From NCBI RefSeq assembly GCF_004519545.1, contig NZ_SDKM01000007.1:62001-126000 (forward strand): 64,000 bases of DNA, written 5' to 3'. The notes below the pieces were generated by a model. That model did no database searches. It saw only the letters and a list, made by a program, of their open reading frames with translations, and was not told the DNA's origin. Positions 18,001 through 27,192 of this stretch are shown one piece after another. The DNA comes from Nocardioides guangzhouensis. GTDB lineage: Bacteria > Actinomycetota > Actinomycetes > Propionibacteriales > Nocardioidaceae. A program made the translations under genes and the position numbers. Each line of letters begins with the position of its first letter. The first letter of the stretch is position 1.

Positions 18001-20370
18001 TCAGCGCCGGCCGCCACCGCCGTTGCCGTTCCCGCCGCGACCGCCGCCGCCCCGCTTCTTCTTCGGCGGCTTGTACGGCGACCCGTCGGACGGGTAGATC
18101 GTGACCGTGTCGCCGCTCGAGGTGCTCTCGCCGGCCCGCGGGAACGATCCGGCGACGAGGCCCTGGGCGAGCTCGGAGTCGATCTGGCCGCCCACCGAGA
18201 CCTGGAAGCCGGCGCCCTCGAGCACCGAGGTGGCCTTCTCGACGCTCATGCCGTACGTCGACGGGATGGTCATCAGCAGGCCGGAGATCTCGTCGGCCGG
18301 CGGCGGTGCGAAGTCGTCGTCGGGCAGCCACTGCTCGATGACCTTCATGGCGTCGCCCCACATCGGTCCGGCAGTGCCGGAACCCGAGGCCTCGTAGAGG
18401 ATCTGGCCACCGATCGACTTGCCGATGATGGTGTCCGGGATGCCGTCGAAGTTCGCACCGGCGATCATCGAGGCGCCGACCAGGTTGGCGGTGTAGCCGA
18501 CGAACCACACCGACTTCTGGCTGTTGGTCGTACCGGTCTTGCCGGCCGAGGGCTGGACGGTGTTGATGCCGGCGTTGTTGCCGAAGCCGCCCGGCTCCAT
18601 CACGCCGCGAAGCACGTCGTTGACCGCGTCGGCGACGGCGCTCGGCAGCACCTGCTGGCACTGCTTGGCGTACTTCTTCACGACGTTCTTGCGGGTGTCG
18701 AGGATCTGGGTCACGGGTCGCGAGTCGCAGTGCAGGCCGCGGCCCGGGAAGGTGGCGTACGCCTCGGCCATCTCGAGCGGGGTCACGTCGGAGACGCCGA
18801 GCGTGAACGTCGGCACCCGCTCCGGCAGGCCGTCGGGGCCACCGGTCGGGCTGGTGAGGTGGATGCCCATCTTGCGGGCCAGGTTGAACGGCTCGCACAG
18901 TCCCGTCATCTGCTCGAGCGCCATGAAGAAGGTGTTCACGGACTCGCGGGTGCCGGTGTAGAGGTTCTTGTTGCCGGAGGTCGTGGAGTTCGGGATCTCG
19001 AACGAGCCGTAGCCGTAGGGCTGGCCGTCGCAGTCCTTGTAGTCGCGCTCCTGGAAGGTCTTCAGCTTCGGTGCGTTGATCGTGGTGTTCAGCGCGATGC
19101 CCTGCTTGATCGCGGCCGCGAGCACGAACGCCTTGAACGTCGACCCGGCCTGGAAGCCGCGGGCGCCGCCGGCCTCCTTGGGCACGGTGTAGTTGATGAA
19201 GGTCTCGCCGTCCTTCTTGTCCCGGCCCATCGGGCGGGACTGGGCGAGGGCGCGTACGTCGCCGGTGCCGGGCTGCAGCAGCGCCAGGCCGCCGACCGCC
19301 TGCTCCTTGGGGAAGACGTGCCGCTTGACCGACTCCTCGGCCGCCTTCTGGAAGCGCGGGTCGAGCGTGGTCTGCACGGTGAGGCCGCCGGAGAGCAGGA
19401 GGTCCTCGCGGGCCGCCGAGGTCTTGCCCAGCGACGGGTCCTGCTTGAGGTAGTTGACGACGTAGTCGCAGAAGAACGGCGCGGTGGAGAACATGCAGCC
19501 GTTGCGGTTCGGCGTGATCTTGAGGCCGATGTCCTTCTGCTTGAGCTTCTCGGCCTTGGCGTCGGTGATGACGTTGAGCTGCGCCATGCGGTCGAGCACG
19601 ACGTTGCGCCGGGCCAGCGCCTTGTCCGGGTAGACCGTCGGATCGAGGCCGACCGGGTTCTTCACGAGCCCGGCCAGCACGCTCGCCTGGCGGAGGTTGA
19701 GGTCGCGGGCGTCGGTGGAGAAGTAGTGGCGCGCGGCGGCCTGGATGCCGTAGACGCCGTCACCGAAGTAGGCGATGTTGAGGTAGCGCTCGAGGATCCA
19801 GTCCTTGGAGTGCTCCTGCTCGAACGCGATGGCGTAGCGCAGCTCGCGGAGCTTGCGGGCGACGGTGTCCTCCATCGCCGCCTTGCGCTCCTCCTCGGTC
19901 TTGGCCTGGCCGAGCAGGGTCAGCTTCACCATCTGCTGGGTGATCGACGAGCCACCCTGGACCACGCCGCCCGCGGCGCGGTTGGTGATGAACGCACGCA
20001 TCGTGCCCTTCACGTCGAGCGCACCGTGCTGGTAGAAGCGGTAGTCCTCGATCGAGACGATCGCCTGGCGCATCACCTTCGACACCTGCCGCAGTGGCAC
20101 GTTGACGCGGTTCTCGTCGTACAGCGTGGCGATGGTGCTGCCGTCGGCCGCGAGGATGCGCGTGCGCTGGGCCAGCGGCTTGGTCTCGAGCTCCTCCGGG
20201 AGCTTGTTCATCGAGTCGGCCATGTTGCGGGTGCCGATGCCGAGCACGCCGGCGAAGGGGATCGCCAAGCCGGCGACCACGACGCCCAGGATCGCGCTCA
20301 CGGCGACCATCGAGGCGAGGTGGATCGCCACGCGCCGGGATGGCGGTCGACCCTCGTTCACGTCGGACAT
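18001..20370 (-). CDS. ponA2: bifunctional penicillin-binding protein with PASTA domain
   Basis: 789 residues: an N-terminal membrane anchor (~13-40), a family 51 glycosyltransferase (SIEDYRFYQHGALD catalytic Glu region), a transpeptidase with S410-x-x-K413 (AGSTFKAF), SVN, and K611TG, then one PASTA domain and a Gly/Arg-rich tail. It polymerises and crosslinks peptidoglycan. The order ponA2-whiB4-two ArsA ATPases and the nearby phosphoesterase match the mycobacterial ponA2 locus. Its ATG lies 7 nt after TACCCT, so the transcript is probably leaderless. The perfect palindrome at 20424-20443 is in its upstream region. Confidence 0.93.
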   Translation of the reverse strand: MSDVNEGRPPSRRVAIHLASMVAVSAILGVVVAGLAIPFAGVLGIGTRNMADSMNKLPEELETKPLAQRTRILAADGSTIATLYDENRVNVPLRQVSKVMRQAIVSIEDYRFYQHGALDVKGTMRAFITNRAAGGVVQGGSSITQQMVKLTLLGQAKTEEERKAAMEDTVARKLRELRYAIAFEQEHSKDWILERYLNIAYFGDGVYGIQAAARHYFSTDARDLNLRQASVLAGLVKNPVGLDPTVYPDKALARRNVVLDRMAQLNVITDAKAEKLKQKDIGLKITPNRNGCMFSTAPFFCDYVVNYLKQDPSLGKTSAAREDLLLSGGLTVQTTLDPRFQKAAEESVKRHVFPKEQAVGGLALLQPGTGDVRALAQSRPMGRDKKDGETFINYTVPKEAGGARGFQAGSTFKAFVLAAAIKQGIALNTTINAPKLKTFQERDYKDCDGQPYGYGSFEIPNSTTSGNKNLYTGTRESVNTFFMALEQMTGLCEPFNLARKMGIHLTSPTGGPDGLPERVPTFTLGVSDVTPLEMAEAYATFPGRGLHCDSRPVTQILDTRKNVVKKYAKQCQQVLPSAVADAVNDVLRGVMEPGGFGNNAGINTVQPSAGKTGTTNSQKSVWFVGYTANLVGASMIAGANFDGIPDTIIGKSIGGQILYEASGSGTAGPMWGDAMKVIEQWLPDDDFAPPPADEISGLLMTIPSTYGMSVEKATSVLEGAGFQVSVGGQIDSELAQGLVAGSFPRAGESTSSGDTVTIYPSDGSPYKPPKKKRGGGGRGGNGNGGGGRR

Positions 20371-20377
20371 GGGAGCA

Positions 20378-20383
20378 AGGGTA
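20378..20383 (-). promoter_or_regulatory. -10 box of leaderless ponA2 (TACCCT)
   Basis: Minus strand TACCCT with exactly 7 nt to the ATG at 20370. Confidence 0.5.
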
Positions 20384-20423
20384 CGGGAGGGACCATTCCG
20401 GACCCGATTTCTCGTGGTCCTGA

Positions 20424-20443
20424 ACTAGTCACATGTGACTAGT
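20424..20443. promoter_or_regulatory. 20-bp perfect palindrome between ponA2 and whiB4
   Basis: ACTAGTCACATGTGACTAGT reads the same on both strands, in the only AT-richer gap nearby. It lies 54 bp from the ponA2 start and 87 bp from the whiB4 start. A dimeric repressor or activator site shared by both genes is the simplest explanation. The centre TCACATGTGA is not a CRP site, whose half-sites face the other way. Confidence 0.7.
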
Positions 20444-20530
20444 GGGATTGACCAAACTCCGTCTGTTTCAAGGTGCGGCAATTACCTACCTTCTGTTGTG
20501 GGGATTGGAACTTTCCATCTCGGAGTGGAA

Positions 20531-20824
20531 ATGGAGTCAGACATGTGGGTTGAGGATTGGGCGCCGGCGGCTGCGTGCCGCAAGACGGAGCCGGACCAGC
20601 TGTTCGTGCGAGGTGCCGAGCAGAACAAGGCCAAGCTGGTGTGCAGCGGGTGCCCGGTGCGCACCGAGTGCCTGGCCGAGGCGCTGGACAACCAGATCGA
20701 GTGGGGTGTCTGGGGCGGCATGACCGAGCGTGAGCGTCGCGCTCTCCTCCGCCGCCGACCGGGTGCCTCCTGGCGCAGCGTCCTGGAGGCTGCGAAGAAC
20801 GCCGAGTCCAAGGCAGCGGTCTGA
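20531..20824 (+). CDS. whiB4: WhiB-family iron-sulfur transcription factor, WhiB4-like
   Basis: 97 residues with four cluster cysteines (ACRK, then CSGCPVRTEC), the GVWGGMTERERRALLRRRP turn and basic DNA-binding tail. The motif and the place between ponA2 and the ArsA pair match mycobacterial WhiB4, a redox-sensitive regulator. The ATG at 20531 has GGAG upstream; ATG 20543 is possible and would still keep all motifs. Both flanking genes are on the opposite strand. Confidence 0.92.
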   Translation: MESDMWVEDWAPAAACRKTEPDQLFVRGAEQNKAKLVCSGCPVRTECLAEALDNQIEWGVWGGMTERERRALLRRRPGASWRSVLEAAKNAESKAAV

Positions 20825-20891
20825 GCCACGGCACGTCACGGTGACCGGGTCGGACCGCAGGGTCGGCCCGGCGTGACCGCCGGGCTCGCGC

Positions 20892-22112
20892 TCAGCGGGC
20901 CCGCCGTCGCGGGGCGTCGGACGCCGCGCGGTCGTCCGGGCTGCCGGCCAGCAGGTCGCCGATCCGGCGCAGGCCGTCCAGGTCGTGCACGTCGGTCGCG
21001 AGGGCCGGCACGACCGCCGTCGGTACGGCGGGGTGGGCCGCCGCGAACCGCGCCCGCAGGCGCGCCTCCCGCTCGACCATCCGGACCCGGTCCGCGTGCA
21101 GCCGCAGCAGGCCTGCGGTCAGGTCCGAGTCACCCGACCGACGCAACCGGGCCGCGGCCGCCATCGCCTCCTCGGCTGACAGGGTGCTGTCAGGCGCGCT
21201 GGCCGCACGGTTGACGACCAGGCCGGCCAGCGGCATGTCGTCGCCGCTCAGCCGCTCGACGAAGTACGCCGCCTCCCGCAGCGCGTCGGGCTCCGGTGCC
21301 GCGACCACCAGGAACGCGGTGCCGTCGGTCTGCAGCAGCTCGAAGGTCTTCTGCGCACGCGCCCGGAACCCGCCGAAGAGGGTGTCGAACGCGGCGACGA
21401 AGGTCTGCATGTCCTTGAGCACGCTGGCGCCGAGGATCTTGGTCAGGGCGTTGGTGATCATGCCCATGCCGGCCGACATCAGCCGGGCCGGGCCGCGGGC
21501 CGGCGCGAGCAGCAGCCTGATGAACCGCCCGTCGAGGAAGCTGGACAGCCGCTCGGGGGCGTCGAGGAAGTCGAGCGCGGACCGCGACGGCGGGGTGTCC
21601 ACGACGATCAGGTCCCACGTGCCCTCGGCGACCGCGTCCCGGTGCAGCTGGCCGAGCTTCTCCATCGCCATGTACTCCTGCGTGCCCGCGAACGAGCTCG
21701 ACAGCGCGATGTAGAAGGGGTTCTCCAGGATCTGCTTCGCCTTCTCCGGGCTGGCCTGGGACTCCACGACCTCGTCGAAGGTCCGCTTCATGTCGAGCAT
21801 CATCGCGTCGAGCGAGCCGTCGCCGTGCACGTCCGGGACGGGTCGCGGGGTGTTGTCGAGCGCCTCGATGCCCATCGACTGCGCCAGCCTGCGGGCCGGG
21901 TCGATGGTGAGCACGCAGACGCTGCGGCCGCGCTCGGCCGCGCGCAGCGCCAGCGCCGCGGAGGTGGTGGTCTTGCCGACGCCGCCGGAGCCGCAGCACA
22001 CGATGATCCGGGTCTGCGGGTCGTCGAGGAGCGCGTCCACGTCGAGCGGGTCGGCGCGTCGGTCGGTGGCGGCGAGCGGGCCGACCCGGGCGCGGGGGAT
22101 CTCGCGGCTCAT
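20892..22112 (-). CDS. ArsA-family ATPase (second of pair)
   Basis: 406 residues. Deviant Walker A CGSGGVGKTTTSAALA, switch I TIDPARRLAQS, switch II VVDTPPSRSALDFLD. It corresponds by order to mycobacterial Rv3680 of the paired Rv3679-Rv3680 ATPases. Despite the arsenite-pump name there are no arsenite-binding cysteine pairs, and in mycobacteria the pair is linked to stress and antibiotic tolerance. It follows its partner with a 49-nt gap that belongs to a repeated intercistronic element. Confidence 0.87.
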   Translation of the reverse strand: MSREIPRARVGPLAATDRRADPLDVDALLDDPQTRIIVCCGSGGVGKTTTSAALALRAAERGRSVCVLTIDPARRLAQSMGIEALDNTPRPVPDVHGDGSLDAMMLDMKRTFDEVVESQASPEKAKQILENPFYIALSSSFAGTQEYMAMEKLGQLHRDAVAEGTWDLIVVDTPPSRSALDFLDAPERLSSFLDGRFIRLLLAPARGPARLMSAGMGMITNALTKILGASVLKDMQTFVAAFDTLFGGFRARAQKTFELLQTDGTAFLVVAAPEPDALREAAYFVERLSGDDMPLAGLVVNRAASAPDSTLSAEEAMAAAARLRRSGDSDLTAGLLRLHADRVRMVEREARLRARFAAAHPAVPTAVVPALATDVHDLDGLRRIGDLLAGSPDDRAASDAPRRRAR

Positions 22113-22164
22113 GCGGGACCTCCGTGGGAATCGCAGCGGAGCGAGCGGGCTCGGGGGGTGGTCA
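22110..22164. repeat. 49-nt intercistronic element, copy A
   Basis: The gap 22113-22161 between the two ArsA genes is 49 nt and aligns without indels to the gap at 43748-43796. The half near the upstream gene's stop codon is best conserved (AGCGGAGCGAG core). Stop and start codons lie at the same positions in both copies. Confidence 0.6.
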
Positions 22165-23187
22165 TGCCATGCCCTCCGCCTTGAGGAGGGCGGCGAGCTC
22201 GTAGAGCCCGCCGAGGTCGACGCCGCCGGGCAGTCGGGGCAGCTCGTACGTGGGGACCCCGAGGTCGGCGACCAGCCGTCGCTGGGCGTCCTCGAGCGCC
22301 CGCCGCTCGGCGTGGTCGTGCGCCTCGGCGAGCAGTCCGTCGAGGAGGTCGTCGTCCACGTCGAGGCCGGCCCCCTCGAGCTCCTTGCCGATCCGGTCGC
22401 GTTCCAGGCGCCCGGCCCGGGCGGCGGCGAGGTCCTCGCTGTCGAGGTCGCGCGGCCGCATCAGGTTGACCACCACGCCGCCCACGGGCAGCCGGTCCTT
22501 GTGCAGCTCGACGATCCCGTCCGCCGTCTCCTGCACGGGCATCTCCTCCAGGACGGTGACCAGGTGCACCGCCGTGCGCGGCGAGCGGAACAGCGTCATC
22601 ACGGTGTCCGCCTGGGTTTTGATCGGGCCGACCTTCGCCACTCCGGCGAGCTCGCTGTTGACGTTGAGGAACTGCGCGATCCGCCCGGTCGGCGGAGCGT
22701 CGAGCACGATCGCGTCGTACACCACACCCTGCCGGCTGGAGGAGCCCTTGCGCCGGCCGCGGCGGGCTGCCTCGTAGACCTTGCCGGTCAGCAGCACGTC
22801 GCGGACGCCGGGGGCGATCGTGGTCGCGAAGTCGATGACGCCGAAGCGGTCGAGCGCCCGGCCCGCGCGGCCGAGCTTGTAGTACATCGCGAGGTACTCC
22901 AGCAGCGCCGACTCCGCGTCGATGTGCAGCGCGAACACGTTGCCGGCCCGGCCGCCGTCGCCGGCCAGCCCGGCCGCGATCCGGCGCTCCTCGTAGGGCA
23001 GCTCGGGCACGTCGAACAGCTGGGAGATGCCCTGGCGGCCCTCGACCTCGCAGATCAGGACGTTCTTCCCGGTGCTCGCGAGCGCCAGGGCGAGGGCAGC
23101 GGCGACCGTGGTCTTGCCGGTGCCGCCCTTGCCGGTGACCACGTGGAGGTCGACCTCGGGCCAGTCGCTGGTGCTCGTGGCGCTCAC
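22162..23187 (-). CDS. ArsA-family ATPase (first of pair)
   Basis: 341 residues: VVTGKGGTGKTTVAAALAL, an EVEGRQGISQLF switch and VLDAPPTGRIAQFL. It is the Rv3679-like member; with the downstream paralogue it should form a heteromeric ATPase complex. GTG at 23187 stands exactly 7 nt behind TAGGCT with no Shine-Dalgarno, so the mRNA is predicted leaderless. It is divergent from the CoA-transferase operon. Confidence 0.87.
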   Translation of the reverse strand: MSATSTSDWPEVDLHVVTGKGGTGKTTVAAALALALASTGKNVLICEVEGRQGISQLFDVPELPYEERRIAAGLAGDGGRAGNVFALHIDAESALLEYLAMYYKLGRAGRALDRFGVIDFATTIAPGVRDVLLTGKVYEAARRGRRKGSSSRQGVVYDAIVLDAPPTGRIAQFLNVNSELAGVAKVGPIKTQADTVMTLFRSPRTAVHLVTVLEEMPVQETADGIVELHKDRLPVGGVVVNLMRPRDLDSEDLAAARAGRLERDRIGKELEGAGLDVDDDLLDGLLAEAHDHAERRALEDAQRRLVADLGVPTYELPRLPGGVDLGGLYELAALLKAEGMA

Positions 23188-23194
23188 CCTGCCG

Positions 23195-23200
23195 AGCCTA
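23195..23200 (-). promoter_or_regulatory. -10 box of leaderless ArsA pair (TAGGCT)
   Basis: Minus strand TAGGCT, 7 nt from GTG 23187. Confidence 0.5.
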
Positions 23201-23260
23201 GGGCACGTGTCCGAGACCGGGGCCCACCCCGGGGCAGTCGGCAGCCCCCGCCCTCGTGGC

Positions 23261-23266
23261 TAGGAT
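23261..23266 (+). promoter_or_regulatory. -10 box upstream of scoA (TAGGAT)
   Basis: TAGGAT 43 nt before the scoA start; predicted leader ~35 nt with GGGAG before the GTG. Confidence 0.4.
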
Positions 23267-23309
23267 CACAGGCCAGTCCGTGAACCGTCGTGAACAGGGA
23301 GCGTGCCGA

Positions 23310-24107
23310 GTGGACAAGGTGGTGGGGAGCGCCGCAGCCGCGGTCGCCGACATCGGGGACGGGGCGACGCTGGCCGTCGGTGGGTTCGGCCTGTGCGGTG
23401 TCCCGTCGGTGCTGATCGACGCGTTGCTGGCCCAGGGCGCGACCGAGCTCGAGGCGGTCTCGAACAACTGCGGCGTGGACGACTGGGGGCTCGGCCGGCT
23501 GCTGATGGAGAAGCGGCTGCGCCGGATGGTCTCGTCGTACGTCGGAGAGAACAAGGAATTCGCCCGGCAGTACCTCGCCGGTGAGCTCGAGGTGGAGCTG
23601 ACCCCGCAGGGCACCCTCGCGGAGCGGATGCGGGCCGGCGGCTCGGGCATCCCGGCGTTCTACACCGCGACCGGCGTCGGCACCCAGGTGGCCGAGGGCG
23701 GCCTGCCGTGGAAGTACGACGCCGACGGCAACGTCGCGGTCGCCTCACCGGCCAAGGAGGTGCGGGTGTTCAGCACGGCCGAGGGCGACCGGGAGTACGT
23801 CCTGGAGCCGGCGATCGTGGCCGACTTCGGGCTGGTGCGGGCCTGGAAGGGCGACCGCCACGGCAACCTCGTCTACCGCGAGTCCGCGCGCAACTTCAAC
23901 CCGCTGGCCGCGATGTGTGGGCGGGTCACGATCGCGGAGGTCGAGGAGCTGGCGGAGCCCGGCGACCTGGACCCGAACGAGATCCACACCCCCGGTGTCT
24001 TCGTGCAGCGCGTGGTCGCGCTGACCCCGGAGCAGGCCGAGGACAAGCGGATCGAGAAGCGCACCGTCCGGCCCCGGCCGGACGCCGACAACGGTGGGGA
24101 GGCCTGA
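23310..24107 (+). CDS. scoA: 3-oxoacid CoA-transferase subunit A
   Basis: 265 residues with the subunit A signature [17 protein letters not shown] and the conserved [12 protein letters not shown]. The pair moves CoA between succinyl-CoA and a 3-oxoacid such as acetoacetate. Start GTG 23310 behind GGGAG; a frame from 23256 lacks support. Subunit B begins 1 bp after the stop. Confidence 0.92.
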   Translation: MDKVVGSAAAAVADIGDGATLAVGGFGLCGVPSVLIDALLAQGATELEAVSNNCGVDDWGLGRLLMEKRLRRMVSSYVGENKEFARQYLAGELEVELTPQGTLAERMRAGGSGIPAFYTATGVGTQVAEGGLPWKYDADGNVAVASPAKEVRVFSTAEGDREYVLEPAIVADFGLVRAWKGDRHGNLVYRESARNFNPLAAMCGRVTIAEVEELAEPGDLDPNEIHTPGVFVQRVVALTPEQAEDKRIEKRTVRPRPDADNGGEA

Positions 24108-24108
24108 C

Positions 24109-24780
24109 ATGGGGTGGACACGTGAGGAGATGGCAGCCCGTGCCGCCTCGGAGCTGGCCGACGGCTCCTACGTCAACCTCGGCATCGGCCTGCCGACGCT
24201 GGTGCCCAACTACGTCGCCGATGACGTGGAGCTGGTGCTCCAGTCCGAGAACGGCATCCTCGGGGTCGGGCCCTACCCGGTCGACGGCGAGGAGGACCCC
24301 GACCTGATCAACGCCGGCAAGGAGACCGTCACCCTGCGCAAGGGGGCCTCGTTCTTCGACTCCGCGACGTCCTTCGGCATGATCCGCGGCGGCAAGATCG
24401 ACGCCGCGATCCTCGGTGCCATGCAGGTCTCCGCCCACGGCGACATCGCCAACTGGATGATCCCCGGCAAGATGGTCAAGGGCATGGGCGGCGCGATGGA
24501 CCTGGTCCACGGCGCCCGCAAGGTCGTGGTGCTGATGGAGCACGTCTCGAAGGACGGCTCCTACAAGATCGTCGACGAGTGCTCGCTGCCCTACACCGGC
24601 CTGCGCGTCGTGCAGCGGATCATCACCGACCTCGGCGTCATCGACGTGGTCGACCCGAGCACCGGCGAGGTGGCGCCGTCCGGCACGCTCGGCGACCGGG
24701 TCCTCAAGCTGGTCGAGCTCGCGCCGGGTGTCACCGAGGACGAGATCCGCGAGAAGACCGAGCCCGAGCTCCTCAGCTAG
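24109..24780 (+). CDS. scoB: 3-oxoacid CoA-transferase subunit B
   Basis: 223 residues. [13 protein letters not shown] and the active-site glutamate E47 in [10 protein letters not shown], which carries the covalent CoA thioester, then [15 protein letters not shown]. It acts with ScoA in ketone-body or fatty-acid use. Its last 8 bp overlap the convergent MFS gene. In M. tuberculosis scoAB lies elsewhere, so this pair is an insertion relative to that order. Confidence 0.93.
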   Translation: MGWTREEMAARAASELADGSYVNLGIGLPTLVPNYVADDVELVLQSENGILGVGPYPVDGEEDPDLINAGKETVTLRKGASFFDSATSFGMIRGGKIDAAILGAMQVSAHGDIANWMIPGKMVKGMGGAMDLVHGARKVVVLMEHVSKDGSYKIVDECSLPYTGLRVVQRIITDLGVIDVVDPSTGEVAPSGTLGDRVLKLVELAPGVTEDEIREKTEPELLS

Positions 24781-26164
24781 CGGACGACCCGGTGCCGGCC
24801 GCCGTCCGTGCGGCGGCGGCGACGCCGAGCACGCCGGTGGCCACGGCCAGCACGAGCACGGACACGAACGGGTCGAGGCCGAGCCGCTCCGCGGTGCCGA
24901 ACACGACGCCGGAGACCGAGAGCGCGAGCGCGGCACCGAGCGAGTCGGCGATCGAGATCGCGGAGGAGTTGAAACCGCGGTCCCGGTCGGTCGACGCGTC
25001 CAGCATCGCGACGCTGGTCCGCGGGTAGCCGAGGCCCATGCCGGCGCCGGCGACGACGTACGACGCCATGGCCAGGGACGGGTGCGCGTACGTCCACACG
25101 ACGACGACGAGCGAGCCGGCGCCGGCCAGCAGCAGGCCGGTGCCGACGCGCATCGCGGTCACGTGGGAGATCCGGCCGCCGAGGCGGGCCTGCACCTGGC
25201 TGGCGGCGGCCCAGGTCAGGCCGACGCCGGTGAGGGCGAGGCCGGCGGTGCCCGGGGTCAGGCCCCAGCGGTCCTGGAGGACGAAGACGATGTAGGCCTC
25301 CGCGACGAAGAACGTGGCGCTCATCAGCCCGCGGGTGCCGATGACCGCGGGCAGGCCGCGCGCGGCGACCAGGGTGCCGGCCGGGACCAGGCGCCGCAGC
25401 GCCGCGACGACCACGGCCAGGGCGAGCGCACCGGCCAGCAGCCCGGCCGCGCCCCGGCCCGAGCCGAGCAGCTCGAGCGCGAGCACGGACACCGCGGCGA
25501 TGCCCGCCCAGGCGAGACGGGAGCGGGGCGCGGTGTCCCCGGACGCGCGGGGCTCGAGGCCGCGCAGGGCCGGGAGGACGAGGAGCGTGGCCACGCCGAC
25601 CAGCGCGACGGTGCCGAGGAAGACCCAGCGCCAGCCGGCGGCGTGCGCGACGAAGGCGGCCAGCGCCGGGCCGAACAGGGCCGGCAGCACCCAGGCGGCG
25701 GCGAAGCTCGCGAACAGGGCGGGCTGGAGAGCGGGAGGGAACACCAGCCCGACCAGGACGTAGAGGACCACGGTGAGGGCGCCGCCGCCCAACCCCTGCA
25801 GGACCCGCCCGGCGACCAGGGCCTCCATCGACGGCGCGGTGCCGCAGACGACCAGGCCGAGCGAGAACAACGCGAGCGAGGCGAGCATCGGGACCACCGG
25901 GCCGCGGCGGTCGCTCCACGCGCCGGCCGCGACCATCCCGACCACGCCGCTGGCGAGCGGGGCGGCGAAGGCGAGCGCGTAGAGCGCGACGCCGTCGAGC
26001 CGCTGGGCCACGGTCGGCATCACGGTGGTGACGGCCAGCGCCTCGAAGGCGACGAACGCGATCAGGGCGAACATGCCGATCGTGGTCGCGGCGTACGCCG
26101 GGGCGAGCAGGCGCGGGCGTTCGGTCGGCGTTGTCGCCTCGGGGCGGGTCATCATGGTGGTCAC
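24773..26164 (-). CDS. MFS transporter, drug-efflux type
   Basis: 463 residues, 12-14 membrane helices, DHA-type plan with WSDRRGP in the first cytosolic loop and [18 protein letters not shown] in helix 5 (motif C-like, antiporter). The substrate is unknown. GTG 26164 lies 8 nt after TACCGT; ATGs at 26155 and 26152 are alternatives. Divergent from the DHFR-like gene. Confidence 0.85.
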   Translation of the reverse strand: MTTMMTRPEATTPTERPRLLAPAYAATTIGMFALIAFVAFEALAVTTVMPTVAQRLDGVALYALAFAAPLASGVVGMVAAGAWSDRRGPVVPMLASLALFSLGLVVCGTAPSMEALVAGRVLQGLGGGALTVVLYVLVGLVFPPALQPALFASFAAAWVLPALFGPALAAFVAHAAGWRWVFLGTVALVGVATLLVLPALRGLEPRASGDTAPRSRLAWAGIAAVSVLALELLGSGRGAAGLLAGALALAVVVAALRRLVPAGTLVAARGLPAVIGTRGLMSATFFVAEAYIVFVLQDRWGLTPGTAGLALTGVGLTWAAASQVQARLGGRISHVTAMRVGTGLLLAGAGSLVVVVWTYAHPSLAMASYVVAGAGMGLGYPRTSVAMLDASTDRDRGFNSSAISIADSLGAALALSVSGVVFGTAERLGLDPFVSVLVLAVATGVLGVAAAARTAAGTGSSAS

Positions 26165-26281
26165 GAGTCATGACGGTAGGACCTCAACCGGACTTGAAGT
26201 CAACGGAAAATCTCGTGCGCCGATGACTCGCCGGCGTGTCCCGGGTCTGCACCTCCGACGACGAACCATCTGGAGGACAGC

Positions 26282-26890
26282 ATGAGCAAGGTCATCGCAA
26301 CGATCACGATGTCGGTCGACGGTTACGTCACCGGGCCGGACGACGGCCCGGGCTGTGGCCTCGGCGTCGGTGGCGAACGGCTCCACTACTGGGTGATGGG
26401 CGGCCCGTGGACCTACGACAACGAGCACGAGCCGGGGACCGACATGGAGGCGGCCGACAAGGCCTTCTTCGCCAGCCTGACCGGCAGCCTCGGCGCCGGG
26501 ATCTGCGGTCGCGGGATGTACGAGTCCGCGGGTGCCTGGGGCGGCACGAATCCGTTCGACGGCCCGCTGTTCGTGCTCACCCACCGGATCGCGGACCAGC
26601 CCGACCCCTCCGCGGGATTCACGTTCGTCGACGGGTTCGACGCCGCGCTCGCGGCGGCCCGCGAGGCGGCCGGCGACAAGGACGTCGCGATCTCCGGTGG
26701 CGCGGACACCATCAGGCAGGCGCTGCGCGCCGGGGTCGTGGACACCCTGGCGGTCTCGACCGCCCCGGTCGTGCTCGGCGCCGGCAAGCGCCTCTTCGAC
26801 GGGTTCACCGACGATCTGGAACTCGCGATCACCGCGGTCCACCACTCGACGTACGCCGTCCACACGGTCTACGACGTCCTCGAGCCCTGA
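26282..26890 (+). CDS. dihydrofolate-reductase-like (RibD C-terminal family) protein
   Basis: 202 residues beginning MSKVIATITMSVDGYVTGPD, with GRGMYES and the NADPH-site-like DVAISGGADTIRQALRAGVVD. These short RibD-C proteins are NADPH reductases of uncertain substrate; it lacks features of housekeeping folate DHFR. ATG behind GGAGGACAG. Followed by the inverted repeat at 26901. Confidence 0.85.
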   Translation: MSKVIATITMSVDGYVTGPDDGPGCGLGVGGERLHYWVMGGPWTYDNEHEPGTDMEAADKAFFASLTGSLGAGICGRGMYESAGAWGGTNPFDGPLFVLTHRIADQPDPSAGFTFVDGFDAALAAAREAAGDKDVAISGGADTIRQALRAGVVDTLAVSTAPVVLGAGKRLFDGFTDDLELAITAVHHSTYAVHTVYDVLEP

Positions 26891-26900
26891 GCCCCCCCGC

Positions 26901-26970
26901 CCGGATAGTCCCAAACGAAACGGTTGCCGACACGCCGTACGGCACCCCTCGAACGTTTGGGACTATCCGG
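26901..26970. repeat. 17-bp perfect inverted repeat with 36-nt loop
   Basis: Arm CCGGATAGTCCCAAACG (26901-26917) is exactly reversed at 26954-26970. The loop contains the palindrome GCCGTACGGC. It begins 10 bp after the DHFR-like stop and ends 47 bp before the DUF4177 -10 box. It could be a terminator, an operator pair or a small mobile repeat. Confidence 0.8.
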
Positions 26971-27017
26971 AAATGAGTGCGGACTGTCGGGGTGGCGAGC
27001 GGGGGTACGGCGCGCAG

Positions 27018-27023
27018 TAGAGT
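27018..27023 (+). promoter_or_regulatory. -10 box of leaderless DUF4177 gene (TAGAGT)
   Basis: TAGAGT with exactly 7 nt to the ATG at 27031; it selects this start over GTG 26977. Confidence 0.6.
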
Positions 27024-27030
27024 CGCGGCC

Positions 27031-27189
27031 ATGACCAAGTGGGAATACCTGACCGCGCCGATCCTGACGCACGCCGCGAAGCAGATCCTGGACAACTTCG
27101 GCTCCGACGGCTGGGAGCTCGTGCAGATCGCGCCGGGGATGAACCCCGAGAACCTCGTCGGCTACTTCAAGCGTCCCCTGGAGGGCTGA
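27031..27189 (+). CDS. DUF4177-family small protein
   Basis: 52 residues, KWEYLTAPILTHAAKQILDNFGSDGWELVQIAPG, the compact DUF4177 fold. The function is unknown. It is the Rv3678A-like gene just ahead of ridA, 3 bp from it, and appears to be the leaderless first gene of the operon DUF4177-ridA-nudix-mbl. Confidence 0.85.
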   Translation: MTKWEYLTAPILTHAAKQILDNFGSDGWELVQIAPGMNPENLVGYFKRPLEG

Positions 27190-27192
27190 TCC

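Noticed and set aside
20424..20443. CRP binding site at the palindrome
   Set aside because: CRP needs TGTGA-N6-TCACA; here the half-sites are TCACA then TGTGA, facing the wrong way and without spacing.
20892..23187. Arsenite efflux ATPases
   Set aside because: No arsenite-binding cysteines, no ArsB or ArsR nearby; position matches the mycobacterial Rv3679-Rv3680 pair.
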